From positions 1,488,001 to 1,552,000 of the forward strand of contig NZ_CP084874.1 of NCBI RefSeq assembly GCF_020526085.1: a stretch of 64,000 nt of DNA. The letters are read 5' to 3'. This document shows positions 43,798 to 53,295 of the stretch, one piece after another. Position 1 is the stretch's first letter. Every line of letters starts with the position of its first letter. The position numbers were made by a program, and so were the translations under genes. Origin of the DNA: Klebsiella africana (GTDB lineage Bacteria > Pseudomonadota > Gammaproteobacteria > Enterobacterales > Enterobacteriaceae). The notes beneath the pieces are model-generated. The model was not told the DNA's origin. It did no database searches and worked only from the letters and a program-made list of their open reading frames with translations.

Positions 43798-45087
43798 GTG
43801 CTGTCTGTTTCCACCGCGCTGGCCCGTTTATCTGACGGCCTGGGTGAGTCTTTTCCTGACTCGCCCGGCACGCGAATTATCGATATTGCCTTTCCGCTGA
43901 ATGATGCCTTCGATCCGCTGCTGTGGTGCGGCCAGCAGGCGCAATGGCCGCAGTTTTACTGGCAGCAGCGTAATGGCGATGAGGAACTGGCGACGCTGGG
44001 GGCGGTAAAAACCTTTTCCTCGCTCGACGCGGCCAACCGCTTTTTACGCCAGGCCGGGCAGCAGGATCTGCGTATCTGCGGCCTGAATGCGTTCGAACCG
44101 CAGCAGGGTTGCCTGGTGCTGCCCCGACTGGAGTGGCGTCGGTGCGGCGGCAGGGCCGTGCTGCGGCTGGTGCTGCATAGTGATATCTCCCTGCGCGACG
44201 ATGCGGCGATGGCCCGCGTGTTTCTCGCCAGCCTGACAACCACTCAGGCGACTCCCGGCGCCATACCGCCGCTGCTGAGCGAGCGCCACTCATCCAACTA
44301 TCTTCAGTGGCAGGCAATGATTGCGCGGGCGACGCAGGCGATTAGCGCCGGTGAAATGGATAAAGTGGTGCTGGCGCGGGCAACCGACCTGCAGTTTGCC
44401 GCGCCGCTGGACGCCGTGAGCATCATGACGGCCAGCCGCCGCAGCAATCTCAACTGTTTTCATTTCCTGATGGCGTTTAATGCCCGGCAGGCATTTTTCG
44501 GTTCCACGCCGGAACGGCTGTGGCGCCGGCGCGGCGCGCTGCTGCGCACCGAAGCGCTGGCGGGGACCGTCGCGAACCATCAGGACGACGCGAAGGCGCA
44601 GCAGCTGGCCGACTGGTTGATGAAAGACGACAAAAACCAGCGGGAAAACATGCTGGTGGTGGAGGATATCTGCCAGCGCCTGCAGAGTGAGGCCTCGACG
44701 CTGGACGTCCTGCCACCGCAGGTGGTGAGGCTGCGTAAGGTGCAGCATCTTCGACGTTGTATCTGGACCGAGCTGGCGGTGCCTGACGACAGCCGCTGTC
44801 TGCTGCAGCTGCAGCCCACCGCCGCGGTGGCCGGCCTGCCACGCCGGGCGGCGCTGGCGTTCATTCAGCGCCATGAACCGTTTTCCCGTGAATGGTATGC
44901 CGGTTCCGCCGGGTATCTGTCGCTGGCGCAAAGCGAGTTTTGCGTGGCGCTGCGTTCAGCGAAAGTTGAGAACGACATCCTGCGGCTGTATGCCGGGGCG
45001 GGGATCGTCAGCGGCTCTGATGCGCAGCAGGAGTGGCAGGAGATTGACAACAAAGCGGCCGGGCTGCGCTCGCTGCTTTGTCCATAA
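43798..45087 (+). CDS. menF: Isochorismate synthase MenF
   Basis: 429 residues from GTG 43798 (protein LSVSTALARLSDGL after the start), with GTGGAGG upstream; this fits the E. coli N-terminus better than the ATG at 43768. Converts chorismate to isochorismate as the entry step of menaquinone synthesis. Chorismate-binding fold signatures: GEMDKVVLARATDL, FGSTPERLWRR, TEALAGTVA, KNQRENMLVVEDI, LQPTAAVAGLPR and AGAGIVSGSDAQQEW. First of the six-gene menFDHBCE cluster. Confidence 0.95.
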   Translation: MLSVSTALARLSDGLGESFPDSPGTRIIDIAFPLNDAFDPLLWCGQQAQWPQFYWQQRNGDEELATLGAVKTFSSLDAANRFLRQAGQQDLRICGLNAFEPQQGCLVLPRLEWRRCGGRAVLRLVLHSDISLRDDAAMARVFLASLTTTQATPGAIPPLLSERHSSNYLQWQAMIARATQAISAGEMDKVVLARATDLQFAAPLDAVSIMTASRRSNLNCFHFLMAFNARQAFFGSTPERLWRRRGALLRTEALAGTVANHQDDAKAQQLADWLMKDDKNQRENMLVVEDICQRLQSEASTLDVLPPQVVRLRKVQHLRRCIWTELAVPDDSRCLLQLQPTAAVAGLPRRAALAFIQRHEPFSREWYAGSAGYLSLAQSEFCVALRSAKVENDILRLYAGAGIVSGSDAQQEWQEIDNKAAGLRSLLCP

Positions 45088-45169
45088 GCCGGGAATGACG
45101 ATACATATCAAAACGACGTCACTTTGCCTTATCTATACTTAGCATCAATATTTGATAGCGGACAATTTC

Positions 45170-46840
45170 ATGTCAGTAAGCGCATTTAACCGACGCTGGG
45201 CGGCGGTGATTCTGGAAGCTTTAACGCGCCATGGCGTGCAGCATATCTGCATCGCGCCGGGCTCGCGCTCGACACCCTTAACCCTGGCGGCGGCGGAAAA
45301 CCGCGCCTTTATCCATCATACCCATTTCGACGAACGCGGCCTTGGCCACCTGGCGCTCGGTCTGGCGAAGGCCAGCCGACAGCCGGTGGCGGTGATTGTC
45401 ACCTCCGGGACCGCCACGGCGAACCTCTATCCGGCGCTGATTGAGGCGGGCCTCACCGGCGAAAAGCTGATTCTGTTGACCGCTGACCGTCCGCCGGAGC
45501 TGATCGACTGCGGCGCGAACCAGGCGATCCGCCAGCCGGGGATGTTTGCCTCCCATCCTTCGCAGACGATTTCTCTGCCGCGTCCCTCGCAGGATATTCC
45601 TGCCCGCTGGCTGGTCTCAACCATCGACCAGGCGCTGGGGGCGCTGCACGCCGGCGGGGTGCATATCAACTGCCCGTTCGCCGAACCACTGTATGGCGAC
45701 ATGGATGAGACCGGTCTGGAGTGGCAACAGCAGCTCGGTAACTGGTGGCAGAGCGATAAACCCTGGTTGCGCCAGGCGCTGCAGCTAGAGAGTGAGAAAC
45801 AGCGCGACTGGTTCTTCTGGCGGCAAAAACGCGGCGTCGTCGTGGCGGGCAGAATGAGCGCCGCGGAAGGGAAAAAGGTTGCTGAGTGGGCGCAGACCCT
45901 CGGCTGGCCGCTGATCGGTGATGTTCTGTCGCAGACCGGGCAGCCGCTGCCGTGCGCCGACCTGTGGTTGGGCAACGGCAAAGCGGTCAGCGAGCTGGCG
46001 CAGGCGCAGATCGTTGTGCAACTCGGCAGCAGCCTGACCGGCAAACGCGTGCTCCAGTGGCAGGCGACTTGCGAGCCGGATGAATACTGGCTGGTGGATA
46101 ATCTGCCCGGTCGTCTCGATCCGGCGCAGCACCGCGGCCGCCGCCTGCTTGCCAGCGTTGAGCGCTGGCTTGAGCTGCACCCGGCCGAGAAACGGCAGCC
46201 GTGGGCGACGGCCATCCCTGAGCTCTCCCGCCAGGCATGGCAGGCAGCGGTCGCCAGCAACGAACCCTTTGGCGAAGCCCAGTTGGCGCAGCGTATTCGG
46301 CGCTATCTGCCGGAGCAGGGCCAATTGTTTGTCGGTAACAGTCTGGTAGTGCGCCTGATCGACGCCCTGGCGCAGTTGCCGGCGGGTTATCCGGTCTACA
46401 GTAACCGCGGCGCCAGCGGCATTGATGGCCTGATCGCCACTGCAGCTGGCGTACAGCGCGCCAGCGCCCGACCGACGCTGGCCATCGTTGGCGATCTCTC
46501 CGCGCTCTACGATCTTAACTCACTGGCCCTGCTGCGCCAGGCGTCAGCGCCGCTGGTGCTGATCGTGGTCAATAATAACGGCGGACAGATTTTCTCTATG
46601 CTGCCGACGCCCCAGGACGAGCGGCGCCAGTTCTACTTAATGCCGCAGGATGTTGATTTCAGCCACGCGGCGGCGATGTTCGATCTGGCCTATCATCGCC
46701 CTGATGACTGGCCGTCGCTGGAAGAGGCGCTGGCAGCCGCCTGGCGCAGGGCGGGGGCGACGGTGATTGAGCTGGCGGTCAACGAGACCGACGGCACACA
46801 GACCCTTCAGCAGTTGCTGGCGCAGGTAAGCCGCCTGTGA
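45170..46840 (+). CDS. menD: SEPHCHC synthase MenD
   Basis: 556 residues from ATG 45170 ([18 protein letters not shown]). Thiamine-diphosphate and magnesium dependent enzyme that joins 2-oxoglutarate to isochorismate. N-terminal PYR domain with [20 protein letters not shown] and the glutamine/glutamate region [16 protein letters not shown]-terminal PP domain with the metal site [17 protein letters not shown] and [12 protein letters not shown]. Translationally coupled to menH by a GTGA overlap. Confidence 0.96.
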   Translation: MSVSAFNRRWAAVILEALTRHGVQHICIAPGSRSTPLTLAAAENRAFIHHTHFDERGLGHLALGLAKASRQPVAVIVTSGTATANLYPALIEAGLTGEKLILLTADRPPELIDCGANQAIRQPGMFASHPSQTISLPRPSQDIPARWLVSTIDQALGALHAGGVHINCPFAEPLYGDMDETGLEWQQQLGNWWQSDKPWLRQALQLESEKQRDWFFWRQKRGVVVAGRMSAAEGKKVAEWAQTLGWPLIGDVLSQTGQPLPCADLWLGNGKAVSELAQAQIVVQLGSSLTGKRVLQWQATCEPDEYWLVDNLPGRLDPAQHRGRRLLASVERWLELHPAEKRQPWATAIPELSRQAWQAAVASNEPFGEAQLAQRIRRYLPEQGQLFVGNSLVVRLIDALAQLPAGYPVYSNRGASGIDGLIATAAGVQRASARPTLAIVGDLSALYDLNSLALLRQASAPLVLIVVNNNGGQIFSMLPTPQDERRQFYLMPQDVDFSHAAAMFDLAYHRPDDWPSLEEALAAAWRRAGATVIELAVNETDGTQTLQQLLAQVSRL

Positions 46841-47595
46841 TCCTCAGCGCTGCTGTCGAAAACGGTCAGTTGGGTTATCCCTGGCTGGTGTTTCTGCACG
46901 GTTTTTCCGGCGACCGCAACGAGTGGCGGGAAGTGGGCGACGCCTTTCCCGCCTGGCCGCGGCTGTATCTCGATCTGCCGGGCCACGGCGGCTCGGCGGA
47001 TATCGCGGTGCAGGACTTTGCCGGGGTCAATGCTCTGCTGCAGGCTACGCTTGATAGTTACAACATACATAAGTATTGGCTGATCGGCTACTCGCTGGGC
47101 GGCCGAGTGGCGATGAACTTCGCCTGCCAGCCGCGCGCGGGCCTGCGCGGGCTGATCGTCGAGGGCGGACACCCGGGCCTGCAGGATGCAGAGTCACGGC
47201 AGGCGAGGCGTAGCACCGATAGCGCCTGGGCAGAACGTTTCCGCCATGAGCCGTTGGCGCAGGTCTTTGCCGACTGGTATCAGCAGCCGGTCTTCGCTTC
47301 ACTAAACGCCGGGCAGCGCGTGGCGCTGGTCGCCTTACGCAGCCGCAATAACGGCGCGACGCTGGCGGCGATGCTGCAGGCGACCTCCCTTGCCCGGCAA
47401 GCCGATTTGCGCGCGTCTCTGCAGGCTCGCGATTTTCCTTTTCACTACCTGTGCGGGGAATGCGACACGAAGTTTCGCGCCATCGCGCAAGCGCTCGCCG
47501 CCGATACCCATATCATTCACCATGCCGGACACAACGCGCACCGGGATAACCCGGCGGCGGTGATTGCCTGTCTGGCGCAGATTCTGGCAAGTTAA
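46837..47595 (+). CDS. menH: SHCHC synthase MenH (alpha/beta hydrolase)
   Basis: 252 residues from GTG 46837. Eliminates pyruvate from SEPHCHC to form SHCHC. Alpha/beta-hydrolase fold: nucleophile S86 in GYSLGGR, the catalytic aspartate in CGECDTKFR and histidine in [11 protein letters not shown], with [10 protein letters not shown] giving the oxyanion region. It overlaps menD and is followed by menB after 14 bases. Confidence 0.95.
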   Translation: MILSAAVENGQLGYPWLVFLHGFSGDRNEWREVGDAFPAWPRLYLDLPGHGGSADIAVQDFAGVNALLQATLDSYNIHKYWLIGYSLGGRVAMNFACQPRAGLRGLIVEGGHPGLQDAESRQARRSTDSAWAERFRHEPLAQVFADWYQQPVFASLNAGQRVALVALRSRNNGATLAAMLQATSLARQADLRASLQARDFPFHYLCGECDTKFRAIAQALAADTHIIHHAGHNAHRDNPAAVIACLAQILAS

Positions 47596-47609
47596 CTGAA
47601 GGACATTCT

Positions 47610-48467
47610 ATGATCTCTCTTGATGAAGCAATGCTCTACGCCCCCGTTGAATGGCACGATTGCTCCGAAGGCTATACCGATATTCGCTATCACAAATCGG
47701 CCGACGGCATTGCCAAAATCACTATCAACCGCCCGCAGGTGCGCAACGCTTTCCGCCCGCTGACCGTCAAAGAGATGATTCAGGCGCTGGCGGATGCCCG
47801 CTATGACGACAATATCGGCGTCATCGTGCTGACCGGTGAAGGCGAGAAAGCCTTTTGCGCCGGCGGCGACCAAAAAGTCCGCGGCGACTACGGCGGCTAT
47901 CAGGACGACTCCGGCGTTCATCATCTTAACGTGCTCGACTTCCAGCGCCAGATCCGCACCTGCCCGAAACCGGTGGTGGCGATGGTGGCCGGCTACTCTA
48001 TCGGCGGCGGCCACGTACTGCACATGATGTGCGATCTGACCATCGCGGCGGACAATGCCATCTTCGGCCAGACCGGGCCTAAAGTCGGCTCCTTTGATGG
48101 CGGGTGGGGCGCTTCCTATATGGCGCGGATCGTCGGGCAGAAAAAAGCGCGCGAAATCTGGTTCCTGTGCCGGCAGTATGACGCGCAGCAGGCGCTGGAC
48201 ATGGGGCTGGTGAATACCGTGGTCCCGTTGGCGGAGCTGGAAAAAGAGACCGTGCGCTGGTGTCGTGAAATGCTGCAAAACAGCCCAATGGCGCTGCGCT
48301 GCCTGAAAGCGGCGCTGAACGCCGACTGCGATGGCCAGGCCGGGCTGCAGGAGCTGGCGGGTAATGCCACCATGCTGTTCTACATGACGGAAGAAGGGCA
48401 GGAAGGACGTAACGCCTTTAACCAGAAACGTCAGCCGGACTTCAGCAAATTTAAACGGAATCCATAA
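47610..48467 (+). CDS. menB: 1,4-dihydroxy-2-naphthoyl-CoA synthase MenB
   Basis: 285 residues, crotonase fold, cytoplasmic; closes the second naphthoquinone ring of menaquinone. Seen: [16 protein letters not shown], the oxyanion loop [33 protein letters not shown] and [31 protein letters not shown] with the active-site residues. Its stop codon shares one base with the menC start. Confidence 0.97.
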   Translation: MISLDEAMLYAPVEWHDCSEGYTDIRYHKSADGIAKITINRPQVRNAFRPLTVKEMIQALADARYDDNIGVIVLTGEGEKAFCAGGDQKVRGDYGGYQDDSGVHHLNVLDFQRQIRTCPKPVVAMVAGYSIGGGHVLHMMCDLTIAADNAIFGQTGPKVGSFDGGWGASYMARIVGQKKAREIWFLCRQYDAQQALDMGLVNTVVPLAELEKETVRWCREMLQNSPMALRCLKAALNADCDGQAGLQELAGNATMLFYMTEEGQEGRNAFNQKRQPDFSKFKRNP

Positions 48468-49432
48468 TGCGCGTTTCGCAGGTTTACCGCTGGCAGATAC
48501 CGATGGACGCGGGCGTGGTGCTGCGCGAGCGGCGGTTAAAAACCCGCGACGGGCTGTTCATCCGCCTGCAGGAGGGGGAGCGCGAAGGCTGGGGGGAAAT
48601 TTCTCCCCTGCCGGGATTCAGTGACGAGACGCTGGAAGAGGCGCAAATGGCGCTGCTGGCGTGGGCGCTGGCCTGGCGCAACGGCGCGGAGCCGCCGCTT
48701 CCGATGCAGCCCTCCGTCGCGTTTGGTATCAGCTGCGCGCAGGCGGAGCTCAGCGGCGTGCTGCCGCTGGCCGCGGATTATCGCGCCGCGCCGCTCTGCT
48801 CCGGCGACCCGGATGAGCTATTCGCCAGACTGGCGGCGATGCCCGGCGAGAAGGTCGCTAAGGTGAAAGTGGGGCTGTGGGAGGCGGTCCGCGACGGCAT
48901 GGTGGTTAATCTGCTGCTGGAGGCTATCCCCGACCTGCAGCTGCGGCTGGACGCCAACCGGGCGTGGACACCGCTTAAAGCGCAGCAGTTCGCCAAATAC
49001 GTTAATCCGGCGTATCGCCAGCGCATTGCCTTTCTTGAAGAACCCTGCAAAACGCGAGAGGAATCGCGGGCCTTTAGCCGCGAGACAGGGATCGCTATCG
49101 CCTGGGATGAAAGCCTGCGCGAGGCGGATTTCCGCTTTGTCGCCGAGCCGGGCGTGCGCGCGGTGGTGATCAAGCCGACGCTGACCGGCAGTGTGCAAAA
49201 GGTTCAGCAACAGGTCGCCGCGGCGCATGCCCTGGGGCTGAGTGCGGTGATTAGCTCGTCGATCGAGTCCAGCCTCGGGTTAACCCAGCTGGCGCGGATT
49301 GCCGCCTGGCTGACGCCGCAGACCATCCCCGGACTCGACACGCTGGCGCTGATGGGCGCGCAACTGATACGGCCGTGGCCGGAAAGTACGCTACCGATGA
49401 TTAACATTGATGCGCTGGAGCCGCTGCTGTGA
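48467..49432 (+). CDS. menC: o-Succinylbenzoate synthase MenC
   Basis: 321 residues, enolase superfamily, dehydrates SHCHC to o-succinylbenzoate. Catalytic lysine in [10 protein letters not shown], metal ligands in [15 protein letters not shown] and AWDES, and the second lysine in [10 protein letters not shown]. Overlaps menB by one base upstream and menE by four downstream (GTGA). Confidence 0.95.
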   Translation: MRVSQVYRWQIPMDAGVVLRERRLKTRDGLFIRLQEGEREGWGEISPLPGFSDETLEEAQMALLAWALAWRNGAEPPLPMQPSVAFGISCAQAELSGVLPLAADYRAAPLCSGDPDELFARLAAMPGEKVAKVKVGLWEAVRDGMVVNLLLEAIPDLQLRLDANRAWTPLKAQQFAKYVNPAYRQRIAFLEEPCKTREESRAFSRETGIAIAWDESLREADFRFVAEPGVRAVVIKPTLTGSVQKVQQQVAAAHALGLSAVISSSIESSLGLTQLARIAAWLTPQTIPGLDTLALMGAQLIRPWPESTLPMINIDALEPLL

Positions 49433-50805
49433 CCTTTAACGACTGGCCCTGGCGCCACTGGCGCCAGCGGCGCGGTGAAGCCCAGGCCTTACGTCTCAAT
49501 AACCAGCCGCTGACCTGGCGTGAGCTATGCGCGCGGGTTGACGCGCTGGCGTCTGGTTTTGCCGCGCAGGGCGTAATGGAAGGTCAGGGCGTGGCGCTCC
49601 GGGCTTATAACCAGCCGGAAACGCTGCTGGCCTGGCTGGCGCTGCTACAGTGCGGGGCGCGGGTACTGCCGCTGAATCCGCAGCTGCCAGCGGTGTTGCT
49701 GCAAGAACTGTTGCCTGCGTTAACCATACAGCATCAACTGGTGCTTAACGGGGCTGCGCTGCCGGGGGATTTACCCGCGTTAACGCTGCAGGCGGCAGAA
49801 GGCGCCCATGCCCTTTGCTGGCATGGCGAACGGTTGGTCTCGATGACGTTAACCTCCGGCTCAACCGGTCTGCCGAAAGCGGCGGTACATAGTGCCAACG
49901 CTCATCTGGCCAGCGCGGCTGGCGTGCTGGCGCTGATGCCGTTTGCCGCGGAAGACGACTGGCTATTGTCGCTGCCGTTGTTCCATGTCTCCGGGCAGGG
50001 GATCATCTGGCGCTGGCTGCTGGCTGGCGCGCGGCTGACGGTGCGTGACAAACAACCGCTGGAGCAAGCGCTGCAGGGCTGTACCCACGCTTCACTGGTA
50101 CCGACTCAGCTGTGGCGCCTGCTGAATGATGATGCTGCGCTTTCCCTCAAGGCGGTGCTGCTCGGCGGGGCGGCGATCCCGGTCGAGCTGACCGAAAGAG
50201 CGCGAGCGCAGGGGATACACACATTTTGCGGCTACGGCCTCACCGAGTTCGCTTCCACGGTCTGTGCCAAAGTGGCCGACGGCGCGGCGGATGTGGGCGA
50301 ACCGCTGCCGGGGCGGGAGGTGAAAATTGTTGCCGGCGAGATCTGGCTGCGGGCGTCCAGTATGGCCGCAGGCTACTGGCGGGATGGTCAATTGTTGCCA
50401 TTAACCAACGATGAAGGCTGGTTTGCGACGCGCGATCGCGGAGCATTACACAACGGTCGGCTGACGGTTGTTGGGCGACTGGATAATCTCTTTTTTAGCG
50501 GTGGGGAAGGTATTCAACCGGAAGAGGTCGAGCGTGTGATACTCGCATATCCGCAGGTACAACAGGTGTTTATTGTACCGCTGGATGATGTCGAATATGG
50601 TCAGCGCCCGGTCGCGGTGGTGGAATGCGATGACGGCTGCGAGATGAGCGCCCTGGCGGCATGGAGCGCTGAGCGGTTAGCGCGTTTCCAGCAGCCGGTG
50701 CGTTGGCTACGGCTGCCGGAAGCGTTAAAGAACGGCGGGATTAAGATTTCGCGCCGGGCGCTGTGCGAGTGGGTCAGGCAGCAGACGCATACAACGGTAT
50801 CGTAA
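49429..50805 (+). CDS. menE: o-Succinylbenzoate-CoA ligase MenE
   Basis: 458 residues starting GTG 49429. Adenylate-forming enzyme that activates o-succinylbenzoate with ATP and CoA. P-loop [18 protein letters not shown], the [11 protein letters not shown] motif, [35 protein letters not shown] hinge region and the C-terminal lysine in [13 protein letters not shown] are intact. End of the men cluster. In E. coli pmrD and the arn operon follow; here nudI does. Confidence 0.95.
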   Translation: MTFNDWPWRHWRQRRGEAQALRLNNQPLTWRELCARVDALASGFAAQGVMEGQGVALRAYNQPETLLAWLALLQCGARVLPLNPQLPAVLLQELLPALTIQHQLVLNGAALPGDLPALTLQAAEGAHALCWHGERLVSMTLTSGSTGLPKAAVHSANAHLASAAGVLALMPFAAEDDWLLSLPLFHVSGQGIIWRWLLAGARLTVRDKQPLEQALQGCTHASLVPTQLWRLLNDDAALSLKAVLLGGAAIPVELTERARAQGIHTFCGYGLTEFASTVCAKVADGAADVGEPLPGREVKIVAGEIWLRASSMAAGYWRDGQLLPLTNDEGWFATRDRGALHNGRLTVVGRLDNLFFSGGEGIQPEEVERVILAYPQVQQVFIVPLDDVEYGQRPVAVVECDDGCEMSALAAWSAERLARFQQPVRWLRLPEALKNGGIKISRRALCEWVRQQTHTTVS

Positions 50806-50872
50806 CCCCCCACTTATCCGGCGGCAAACGCGGGGTGGGTTGAATGTCGCACTGTACCGGTATGTTGTGGAC

Positions 50873-51298
50873 TTAAAGTAGTCCTTTCAGGCTGAGGGTA
50901 AGGCGGGTGGCGGCATTGAGATCGTAGTTTTTGAGATCTTCGGCTTTGACCCAGGCGTAATCGTCAAACTCCTCATTGATCGTCACGTCGCGATTGGCGC
51001 TGACGCAGTCGAAGATGAGATAGATCATGTAGATCGTTTCCTGATGCCCGTCGGGATAGGTTTTGACGCGGGTATCGTCGCGAAAGCACCATGGCGCGAT
51101 ATGGGTGAGAATAAGTTTTTCGCCGAGCTCTTCGCGAATTTCCCGCCGCAGCGCCTCTTCAATACGTTCCCCTGGCTCCACGCCGCCGCCGGATAAGGCC
51201 CATTGCCCGGGAAAAACGCCGCGGTCGGGTGCCATCTTACACAGCAGATAATGGCCTTCATTCTGAATAAGCGGGCAAACAATCGTCCTTTGGCGCAT
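50873..51298 (-). CDS. nudI: Nucleoside triphosphatase NudI (Nudix)
   Basis: 141 residues from ATG 51298 ([19 protein letters not shown]), same length as E. coli NudI; the frame to 51370 is an unconserved extension. Nudix box at about residues 38-60 ([22 protein letters not shown]). The family hydrolyses pyrimidine deoxynucleoside triphosphates preferentially. Convergent with menE and divergent from the rpn gene, with 137 bases between their starts. Confidence 0.93.
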   Translation of the reverse strand: MRQRTIVCPLIQNEGHYLLCKMAPDRGVFPGQWALSGGGVEPGERIEEALRREIREELGEKLILTHIAPWCFRDDTRVKTYPDGHQETIYMIYLIFDCVSANRDVTINEEFDDYAWVKAEDLKNYDLNAATRLTLSLKGLL

Positions 51299-51435
51299 GG
51301 GTTTTCTCCTGCAGGGGGATGGGGCGGTATGCTGGTGAAATAGTTTGCGAGCCGCCTCGGTAAACTGCAAGAGAAATACCGTTCAGGTCTTGTTGAGTGC
51401 TACGTTAAGCGAAAATGATTGCATGGAGCACCGCC

Positions 51436-52377
51436 ATGGAAAGGGCGACGAATTCCCCCCACGACGCTGTATTTAAACACCTATTGTCGCATCGGGCGAC
51501 GGCCAGGGATTTTCTCGACATTCACCTCCCCGCACCGCTACGCGCGTTATGTAACCTGAACACGCTGCGGCTGGAATCCGGGAGCTTTATCGACGACGAA
51601 CTGCGGGCGAGTCATTCCGATATCCTTTACTCGCTGCAAACGCAGGCGGGGGAGGGCTATATCTATCTGCTGATAGAGCACCAAAGCTCGGCGGATCGCC
51701 ATATGGCATTTCGCCTGATGCGCTATGCGATAGCCGCGATGCAGCGTCATCTGGATAAAGGGCATACGCAGCTGCCGTTGGTTATCCCGCTGCTGTTTTA
51801 TCATGGTCGCGTTTCTCCCTGGCCTTATCCCATGTGCTGGCTGGCAGGTTTTGCCGATCCGGACATCGCGCGGCGGATCTATGGTGAAGATTTTCCCTTA
51901 ATTGATATCACTAGCACCCCGGACGATGAGATCATGCGCCACCGGCGCGTAGCGATGCTGGAGCTGCTGCAGAAGCATATTCGCCAGCGGGATTTGATGG
52001 ACCTGCATGAGCAGCTGGTCAGGCTCCTGGCGCTGGGATACACTAGCCGCAGACAGCTTAAGACGCTGTTGCACTATTTATTACAGGCAGGAAACGCCGC
52101 CGATCCGGTTGCTTTTTTGCGCCATCTTGCGCAAAACGTTCCCCGGCGGCCGCATAAGGAGACGCTAATGAATATTGCCCAGTTTCTGGAACAACGCGGC
52201 CATCAGCAAGGATTAAAGCAAGGTCTTGAACAAGGTCTACAGCAAGGTATCGAGCAAGGTGAGCAGCAGACCGCGGAGCGTATCGCCCGGGCGATGCTCG
52301 CTAACGGGCTCGACCTGTCGCTGGTGGCGAAACTGACCGGCCTCGCCTCGGAGCGCCTGGCCCGGCTGCAGCATTAA
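51436..52377 (+). CDS. Rpn-family nuclease, full-length form (RpnL), PD-(D/E)XK type
   Basis: 313 residues from ATG 51436, with GGAG upstream; an in-frame GTG/ATG at 51415 is less likely. The N-terminal domain SPHDAVFKHLLSHRATARDFLDIHLP is the hallmark of the recombination-promoting nuclease (Transposase_31, PF04754) family. The nuclease residues are visible as D62 in HSDILY and the E81-x-Q83 pair in LIEHQSS. A variable C-terminal region holds six tetrad repeats (residues 255-278) and a small helical domain ending SERLARLQH. Related proteins are DNA endonucleases, toxic when unrestrained, and some protect against phage. It stands alone between nudI and yfaZ, unlike the E. coli rpn copies. The C-terminal part may also be translated separately. 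Confidence 0.9.
   Translation: MERATNSPHDAVFKHLLSHRATARDFLDIHLPAPLRALCNLNTLRLESGSFIDDELRASHSDILYSLQTQAGEGYIYLLIEHQSSADRHMAFRLMRYAIAAMQRHLDKGHTQLPLVIPLLFYHGRVSPWPYPMCWLAGFADPDIARRIYGEDFPLIDITSTPDDEIMRHRRVAMLELLQKHIRQRDLMDLHEQLVRLLALGYTSRRQLKTLLHYLLQAGNAADPVAFLRHLAQNVPRRPHKETLMNIAQFLEQRGHQQGLKQGLEQGLQQGIEQGEQQTAERIARAMLANGLDLSLVAKLTGLASERLARLQH
52168..52377 (+). CDS. Predicted intragenic small protein RpnS (antitoxin candidate) within the rpn gene
   Basis: In frame with the rpn gene, codon 245 is an ATG preceded by TAAGGAG (52155-52161) at six-base spacing, a better ribosome site than that of the full-length start. It would produce a 69-residue protein beginning MNIAQFLEQRG, made of the GxxQ repeats and the C-terminal helical domain. 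In E. coli, Rpn genes are known to make such separate C-terminal proteins, which bind and inhibit the full-length nuclease. The site is seen here; expression and inhibition are inferred from that precedent. Confidence 0.65.
   Translation: MNIAQFLEQRGHQQGLKQGLEQGLQQGIEQGEQQTAERIARAMLANGLDLSLVAKLTGLASERLARLQH
52198..52269 (+). repeat. Six tandem 12-bp repeats encoding GxxQ tetrads in the rpn gene
   Basis: Seventy-two bases encode six consecutive four-residue units, each starting with Gly and ending with Gln (for example GLKQ, GLEQ, GLQQ, GIEQ). The units share GGT/GGC at the start and CAA/CAG at the end but differ inside. Copy number changes would keep the frame and lengthen a helix; in E. coli Rpn proteins this repeat number varies among strains. 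Confidence 0.85.
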
Positions 52378-52396
52378 TCGTTCCCATTTTCACCCG

Positions 52397-52432
52397 CGCC
52401 GCACCGATCGTGCGGCGTTAGTTTTCTTTTTT
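52397..52432 (+). terminator. Terminator after rpn gene
   Basis: CGCCGCAC (52397-52404) pairs with GTGCGGCG (52410-52417), followed by TTAGTTTTCTTTTTT. Rho-independent, ending both rpn forms before the yfaZ promoter region. Confidence 0.85.
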
Positions 52433-52650
52433 GTCAATATATCAGTGTTAACCATATTAACAATGAATACGAATGGCACTAAATGGGCCGTTCGTGGTTC
52501 TGGCAACGCCCGATGCCGTAAAAATACGCAACTGGTTACACTCTTGTGAAAATTCATTTCTCCAGGTCATTGATTCCTGACGGGTGCGCAGTAGAATTTT
52601 CAGGTTTTTTCGGGACTTCTTTGATTTTAATTTTCTGGATAGAGTAAATA

Positions 52651-53193
52651 ATGAAAAAAAGCATTTTTATGGCGCTGGCGGGCGTCATGCTGGTTTCTTC
52701 GGCGGCCCATGCGATCAGCGTTACCGGTGAAGCAGGCGAGCATTACACCAACCTTGGCGTCGGGTTCGGCACCGAGTCCACCGGCCTGGCCGTTTCTGGT
52801 AACTGGCTGCACAGCGATAACGACGGCGACGCAGCTGGTTTAGGCCTGGGACTCAATATTCCGCTGGGGCCGTTCCTCGCGACCGTGGGGGGGAAAGGTA
52901 TTTACACCAACCCGAAACAGGGCGATGAAGGCTATGCGGCCGCGGTCGGCGGCGGCCTGCAGTGGAAAATCGGCGATAGCTTCCGTCTGTACGGCGATTA
53001 CTACTACTCTCCGGATTCGCTCTCCAGCGGCATTGATAGCTATCAGGAAGCCAACGTTGGCGCCAGCTGGACCATTATGCGTCCGCTCAGCATCCAGGCC
53101 GGCTACCGTTACCTGAACCTGGCGGGCAAAGATGGCAACCGCGATAATACCATCGCCGACGGCCCATACATCGGCGCCAGCGCCAGCTTCTAA
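52651..53193 (+). CDS. yfaZ: YfaZ family outer-membrane protein
   Basis: 180 residues. Signal peptide MKKSIFMALAGVMLVSSAAHA, then a mature part of alternating glycine-rich beta strands (YTNLGVGFG, GLGLGLNIPLGPF, YYYSPDSLSSG, YRYLNLAGK) ending in phenylalanine, as expected for a small outer-membrane beta-barrel. Function unknown. A 273-base upstream gap probably holds its own promoter. A hairpin follows the gene. Confidence 0.92.
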   Translation: MKKSIFMALAGVMLVSSAAHAISVTGEAGEHYTNLGVGFGTESTGLAVSGNWLHSDNDGDAAGLGLGLNIPLGPFLATVGGKGIYTNPKQGDEGYAAAVGGGLQWKIGDSFRLYGDYYYSPDSLSSGIDSYQEANVGASWTIMRPLSIQAGYRYLNLAGKDGNRDNTIADGPYIGASASF

Positions 53194-53201
53194 TCTCTTC
53201 C

Positions 53202-53225
53202 GGCGCGGTATCTTCTTGCCGCGCC
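53202..53225 (+). terminator. Hairpin after yfaZ
   Basis: GGCGCGG (53202-53208) pairs with CCGCGCC (53219-53225), followed by AGATTTTCC. Probable but modest terminator. Confidence 0.5.
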
Positions 53226-53295
53226 AGATTTTCCTCCTCGTCAGCATCCCGCTTTGCGTTATAGTATTTCTCACCTGGCAGGCAAGGAGTGAGCA

